Assembly: GCA_009783065.1 (NCBI GenBank) | Contig: WRHV01000023.1 | Span: 1-9,311 of the forward strand | Origin: Betaproteobacteria bacterium | GTDB taxonomy: Bacteria; Pseudomonadota; Gammaproteobacteria; Burkholderiales; Burkholderiaceae | Length of the DNA: 9,311 nucleotides | Direction of reading: 5' to 3' | Part shown: positions 7,078 through 9,311 of the stretch, piece by piece | Numbering within the stretch: position 1 is the first letter of the stretch | Layout: each line of letters begins with the position of its first letter | Position numbers and translations under genes: made by a program | Notes under the pieces: generated by a model | The model's database searches: none | What the model was told of the DNA's origin: nothing | What the model saw: the letters and a program-made list of their open reading frames with translations, nothing else

Positions 7078-7257
7078 TAGGGTCAGCTCTCATAAAATTG
7101 TCTGCTGCAAAGCCGCTATTTCCCGTCTGTCTGCGTTGCTGGTTCAAAATTGAACTGGCCGTATGTTCAATACGCCATCGTCCCATTTTGTCCCTGCACC
7201 TTGGCAGACAGAAAAAATCAACTTTTCGCGACGACAATTTAATGAGGGCTGACCCTA
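7078..7257 (+). mobile_element. MITE-like 180-bp repeat, copy C (complete)
   Basis: This is a complete 180-bp copy bounded by TA on both sides (CTAGGG at the left, CCCTAG at the right). The terminal inverted repeats match at 23 of 25 positions. A TA boundary is what IS630/Tc1-mariner-type transposases leave, so the element may be mobilised by such an enzyme elsewhere in the genome; that is inference. It lies in the convergent gap between ampD and yfbM. Its last three bases, read on the - strand, form the TAG stop codon of yfbM. Internal arms are at 7123-7131 and 7203-7211. No gene-length reading frame for a transposase is present. Confidence 0.9.
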
Positions 7258-7761
7258 GAAAATGCTGATGAGAATATGGGCTTTTTTCCTGGCCGCTTTT
7301 TCATAAAAGGCGAGCAGGTTGTTAAATTCCTGCGCCAGTTTCTGTTTCAAAAAAGCGGCATCTTTGTCATGCCAGATATCCGGATAGATTTCCGCTTCAC
7401 GAAAGGCTGCCAGGTCGGCATTTTCTGCCAGCTTTTCAATATCGACGTCTTTCATGGTCGCGATAATGTCGGAAAGCCTGTCGGTTTCCGTTGAAGCAAT
7501 AAAATCCGCTTCCTCATCATCTTCATTAAAGACATCCATGCCGACAATGGCTTCACTTAATTCATCGTCCTCGACCGGCGTGGATGCGGTTGTTCCTGTC
7601 AGCAAAAAATGCAGGCCATCCCAGAATTCGTCCATGCGGTAAAGCGCGGTTCCCGTTTCTTCCAGTTCTTCGATTTTTTCCAATAGCGCTATGTTATCCA
7701 ACCCAAGCAGGCTATCAAGCGTGTCATCATCAAGCATCATGTAATTGGCAATAAAAGACAT
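7255..7761 (-). CDS. yfbM: YfbM-family (DUF1877) protein
   Basis: This 168-residue cytoplasmic protein resembles E. coli YfbM (DUF1877), whose function is unknown. Shared features are the WDGLHFLLTG stretch (47-56), an acidic middle region, and REAEIYPDIW (121-130), comparable to the EMEIYP segment of YfbM. The ATG at 7761 is supported by GGAG (7768-7771) six bases upstream, in the 12-bp gap after yggU. The stop codon TAG (7255-7257) is formed by the end of repeat copy C, so insertion may have replaced the original last codons. Comparison with the YfbM C-terminus suggests that only a few residues, if any, were lost. It is probably the last gene of a yggT-yggU-yfbM transcript. Confidence 0.85.
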   Translation of the reverse strand: MSFIANYMMLDDDTLDSLLGLDNIALLEKIEELEETGTALYRMDEFWDGLHFLLTGTTASTPVEDDELSEAIVGMDVFNEDDEEADFIASTETDRLSDIIATMKDVDIEKLAENADLAAFREAEIYPDIWHDKDAAFLKQKLAQEFNNLLAFYEKAARKKAHILISIF

Positions 7762-7773
7762 CTGTGACTCCGG

Positions 7774-8076
7774 TCAGGTGATTGAAAAAAGGTTTTCCAT
7801 GTCTTGCCGCGTTAGCTTTGCCGTATGGATTTCCAGCAGTTTGCGTCGGTTAGTAAAACCATGCGTGATTTGAATATGGCTTTTGGGCAGATCCAGTTTG
7901 TCGGCGATGAAGCGGATTAACGCTTCATTCGCCTTGCCTTCAACAGGTGGTGCCTGTAGCCGGATGCGCAAAGCGTCGTCGGTAACGGACAGGATTTCCG
8001 ATTTTTTTCCGTTCGGGCTGATCTGGACAGAAAGCCGGAACCCCGTCCCGATTTCTGAAAGCCAGCTTTTGCTCAT
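7774..8076 (-). CDS. yggU: YggU / DUF167 family protein
   Basis: This 100-residue member of the small DUF167 (YggU) family has no assigned biochemical function. The family signature APPVEGKANEALIRFIADKL runs from residue 42, and the later G73...NRRKL (76-80) is also conserved; together they form the alpha/beta fold core. The ATG at 8076 is separated from the yggT TGA stop by a single base, indicating translational coupling, and explains the weak ribosome-binding site. yggT-yggU adjacency is common in proteobacteria, usually next to yggS-proC; here that pair is about 1.8 kb away. Confidence 0.95.
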   Translation of the reverse strand: MSKSWLSEIGTGFRLSVQISPNGKKSEILSVTDDALRIRLQAPPVEGKANEALIRFIADKLDLPKSHIQITHGFTNRRKLLEIHTAKLTRQDMENLFSIT

Positions 8077-8077
8077 A

Positions 8078-8620
8078 TCAAAGGTGAAGAATCAGTTGGG
8101 GCACGAATCGGCTGGCAATGTTCAGGATAATAAATGCAACAAGAACAGACAGGTCAAGCCCGCCAATGGGCGGAATCAGTTTTCGTATTGGAGCGAGAAA
8201 AGGGCGATTCAGTGCGCCGACCAACGGTGCCAGCGGCGCATGTGGATTAACCCAACTGAAAATTACTTCCAATATGAGCAGGCCCATGATGCCATAAACC
8301 ACCCAGTTAAATAAAGTCAAAAGCGTTAAAATCAGGATGATTTTGACCATAAAAACCGGAACAATGGCCATAGACTTGGCAATGGCAGCTAAAACCGCAA
8401 TTAAAATAGCGCCAATCAGACTGGCCCAATCCTGTTTTCCGGTATCGGGAATGACCTTGCGGAGTGGATTCACAAGCCAATTGGTCAGGACATAGACGAA
8501 ATTTCCGATTTGCATCGGGGGCCTGACACGCACGGCAGCCATCCAGAAGCGGAGCAGCATCAATCCTCCAAACAGGGCTGCCGCCGTATCAATGATGATT
8601 TGCAAAATGCCTTGTGCCAC
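8078..8620 (-). CDS. yggT: YggT family integral membrane protein
   Basis: YggT proteins are conserved inner-membrane proteins of unclear role, linked in some bacteria to osmotic tolerance. The 180-residue protein contains two repeats of the YGGT domain. The first half has NPLRKVIPDTG (51-61) and the second has RPFLAPIRKLIPPIGGLD (139-156), followed by a hydrophobic helix. Membrane segments fall at about 6-26, 66-86, 92-122 and 155-175. The start is a GTG at 8620, supported by AGGAG five bases upstream (8626-8630). It leads the yggT-yggU-yfbM group. Confidence 0.95.
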   Translation of the reverse strand: MAQGILQIIIDTAAALFGGLMLLRFWMAAVRVRPPMQIGNFVYVLTNWLVNPLRKVIPDTGKQDWASLIGAILIAVLAAIAKSMAIVPVFMVKIILILTLLTLFNWVVYGIMGLLILEVIFSWVNPHAPLAPLVGALNRPFLAPIRKLIPPIGGLDLSVLVAFIILNIASRFVPQLILHL

Positions 8621-8625
8621 AAGTT

Positions 8626-8630
8626 CTCCT
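8626..8630 (-). promoter_or_regulatory. ribosome-binding site selecting the yggT GTG start
   Basis: AAAGGAGAA on the - strand puts AGGAG five bases upstream of the GTG at 8620. This supports a GTG start, with no ATG at the expected N-terminus. Confidence 0.75.
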
Positions 8631-8653
8631 TTTTCCTGGTGGTTCTTTTATCA

Positions 8654-8659
8654 ATTATA
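8654..8659 (-). promoter_or_regulatory. possible -10 box for yggT-yggU-yfbM
   Basis: The - strand reads TATAAT 33 bp before the yggT start. No clear -35 hexamer is found at normal spacing, so only the -10 element is supported. Confidence 0.35.
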
Positions 8660-8862
8660 AAATGATAACCGCTTTAGGCCGTGTTTGAATACAGCATCTG
8701 GTTTGGGGAAAAGATAAAAGCAGGATCAGCTTTCCTATACCGGTAGCTTTGTTTCCTGAAAACGAAAGAATAACCAGAAAAGGCGCCTCATGCTTCCTTT
8801 TTGTTTCCCGATGTTTAAATAAAGCAAACGATCCAGGAAATCCGTCGATATGAGGTATGAAA

Positions 8863-8911
8863 GCAGCTATTCGGATAATTCTATTTGTGAGTGATTTATC
8901 CGAATAGCTGC
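8863..8911. repeat. perfect 16-bp inverted repeat with 17-base loop
   Basis: GCAGCTATTCGGATAA (8863-8878) is exactly mirrored by TTATCCGAATAGCTGC (8896-8911). As RNA it would make a stable hairpin on either strand. No T-run follows on the + strand, and only TTT follows on the - strand, so a classical intrinsic terminator is not well supported. It lies 27 bp upstream of the presumed IS left end. Confidence 0.85.
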
Positions 8912-8938
8912 ATTGCGGATTTTCCGACTCTTTTAAAA

Positions 8939-9115
8939 TGAACGGTTCCCCAAAAGTTGAGCACTGACCCAACGGTCAAGGTGACCTATTTATGACCCAA
9001 TCCGAACCGGATTTAAAACGATCCGTAACAAGGCATGCGCAATTTGGGATTGAAGGTCGCGGATTAACAGCCAGGCGATCTGGTGTCAGCAATAGCCACG
9101 TTCGCAAAAAAACGG
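8939..9115 (+). mobile_element. remnant of the left end of an IS3-family (IS150-like) element
   Basis: The sequence begins TGAACGGTTCCCCAAAAGTTG (8939-8959), which has the TG start and CCCAAAAGTTG core seen in terminal repeats of IS150-group elements. About 50 bp further on, AAGGTG precedes an ATG at 8992 whose product resembles the N-terminal helix-turn-helix of an OrfA transposase. The similarity stops near residue 40, no OrfB is visible, and the right end is not in the window or is lost. The element name and right boundary are unknown. Confidence 0.5.
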
Positions 9116-9228
9116 CTGAAAAATGCCGCAAAGAAATTCCCAAAAATTGTCCTGCGTCAATTTTTTCTGCAAAAAAATGGCGAAAAGCAACAAAACTAGT
9201 ACCAAAGTACGATAGGGCTCTCCCATGA
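8992..9228 (+). pseudogene. truncated IS3-family OrfA-like reading frame
   Basis: The 78-codon frame starts with an ATG preceded by AAGGTG about 8 bases upstream. Residues 7-37 (DLKRSVTRHA...ARRSGVSNSHVR) have the pattern of IS150-like OrfA N-termini: a basic helix, an ARRxGVS turn, then the recognition helix. After the A-rich run at 9108-9114 the translation becomes lysine-rich and unlike any transposase, and it stops at 9228. This is most likely a dead 5' fragment joined to unrelated DNA. The 83 bp after it to the window end contain nothing I recognise. Confidence 0.45.
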
Positions 9229-9311
9229 AATGACCTATATTTATGGAAAAGATATTGTTCGCAAACTCAAAATAACGCTTTAAATCACCATACAAAAAAT
9301 GCCAAAGAGAA

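Larger units (their letters stand above)
8621..8938. other. 318-bp intergenic spacer without a recognisable gene
   Basis: Apart from the yggT ribosome-binding site and -10 box at its start and the inverted repeat at 8863-8911, I see nothing functional here. A 105-codon - strand frame crosses it (8655-8972), but it runs through the inverted repeat and into the IS-like sequence, has no ribosome-binding site, and resembles no family I know. Confidence 0.6.

Noticed and set aside
8655..8972. 105-codon frame on the - strand of the intergenic spacer
   Set aside because: It has no ribosome-binding site, spans the perfect inverted repeat and the IS-like end, and shows no domain or membrane pattern that I recognise.
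8982..9246. Imperfect direct repeat TGACCTAT...TTATG at 8982 and 9231
   Set aside because: It is short and AT-rich, with a 2-base difference in spacing, and has no supporting structure. Chance is likely.
9086..9295. 69-codon - strand frame with a hydrophobic middle
   Set aside because: It lies antisense to the IS remnant and A-rich DNA (poly-T read as Phe/Leu), lacks a start context, and resembles no family.

Overview
The window looks like a chromosomal segment of a betaproteobacterium of moderate G+C content, probably in the order Burkholderiales and possibly in the Oxalobacteraceae. This rests on protein style and gene content (a RecG with a short N-terminus, a ubiquinone-pathway UbiA, a PP0621-type small protein, AmpD, and the YggS/ProC and YggT/YggU pairs). 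No taxonomic marker is present, so the placement is inference.

Layout. A truncated copy of a ~180-bp repeat opens the window (1-163). Then come recG and ubiA on the + strand, 9 bp apart, followed by a three-gene + strand cluster of small membrane proteins in the order of E. coli yqjD-yqjE-yqjK (3251-4289). A second, inverted copy of the repeat (4293-4472) fills the gap between yqjK and the convergent yggS-proC pair (- strand, 4482-6009). A divergent gap leads to a PP0621-family gene and ampD (+ strand, 6166-7052). A third copy (7078-7257) fills the convergent junction between ampD and the - strand group yggT-yggU-yfbM (7255-8620). The last ~700 bp hold no intact gene: a 318-bp spacer with a perfect 16-bp inverted repeat, then what looks like the decayed left end of an IS3-family insertion sequence.

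How the genes relate. Most are housekeeping: replication-fork rescue (RecG), ubiquinone synthesis (UbiA), proline synthesis (ProC), PLP homeostasis (YggS), anhydro-muropeptide recycling (AmpD), and conserved membrane proteins (YqjD/E/K, YggT). The stop codon of yggS and the start of proC are one base apart, as are those of yggT and yggU, which suggests translational coupling in both pairs.

The least ordinary content is the repeat family. It is a MITE-like element with ~25-bp terminal inverted repeats, TA at its ends and internal hairpins. Three copies match base for base in length with no indels and show paired, stem-preserving substitutions. A fourth, end-only fragment lies just after the PP0621 gene. 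Two full copies occupy convergent gene junctions and one supplies the stop codon of yfbM. I see no defence system, CRISPR array, prophage or RNA gene.
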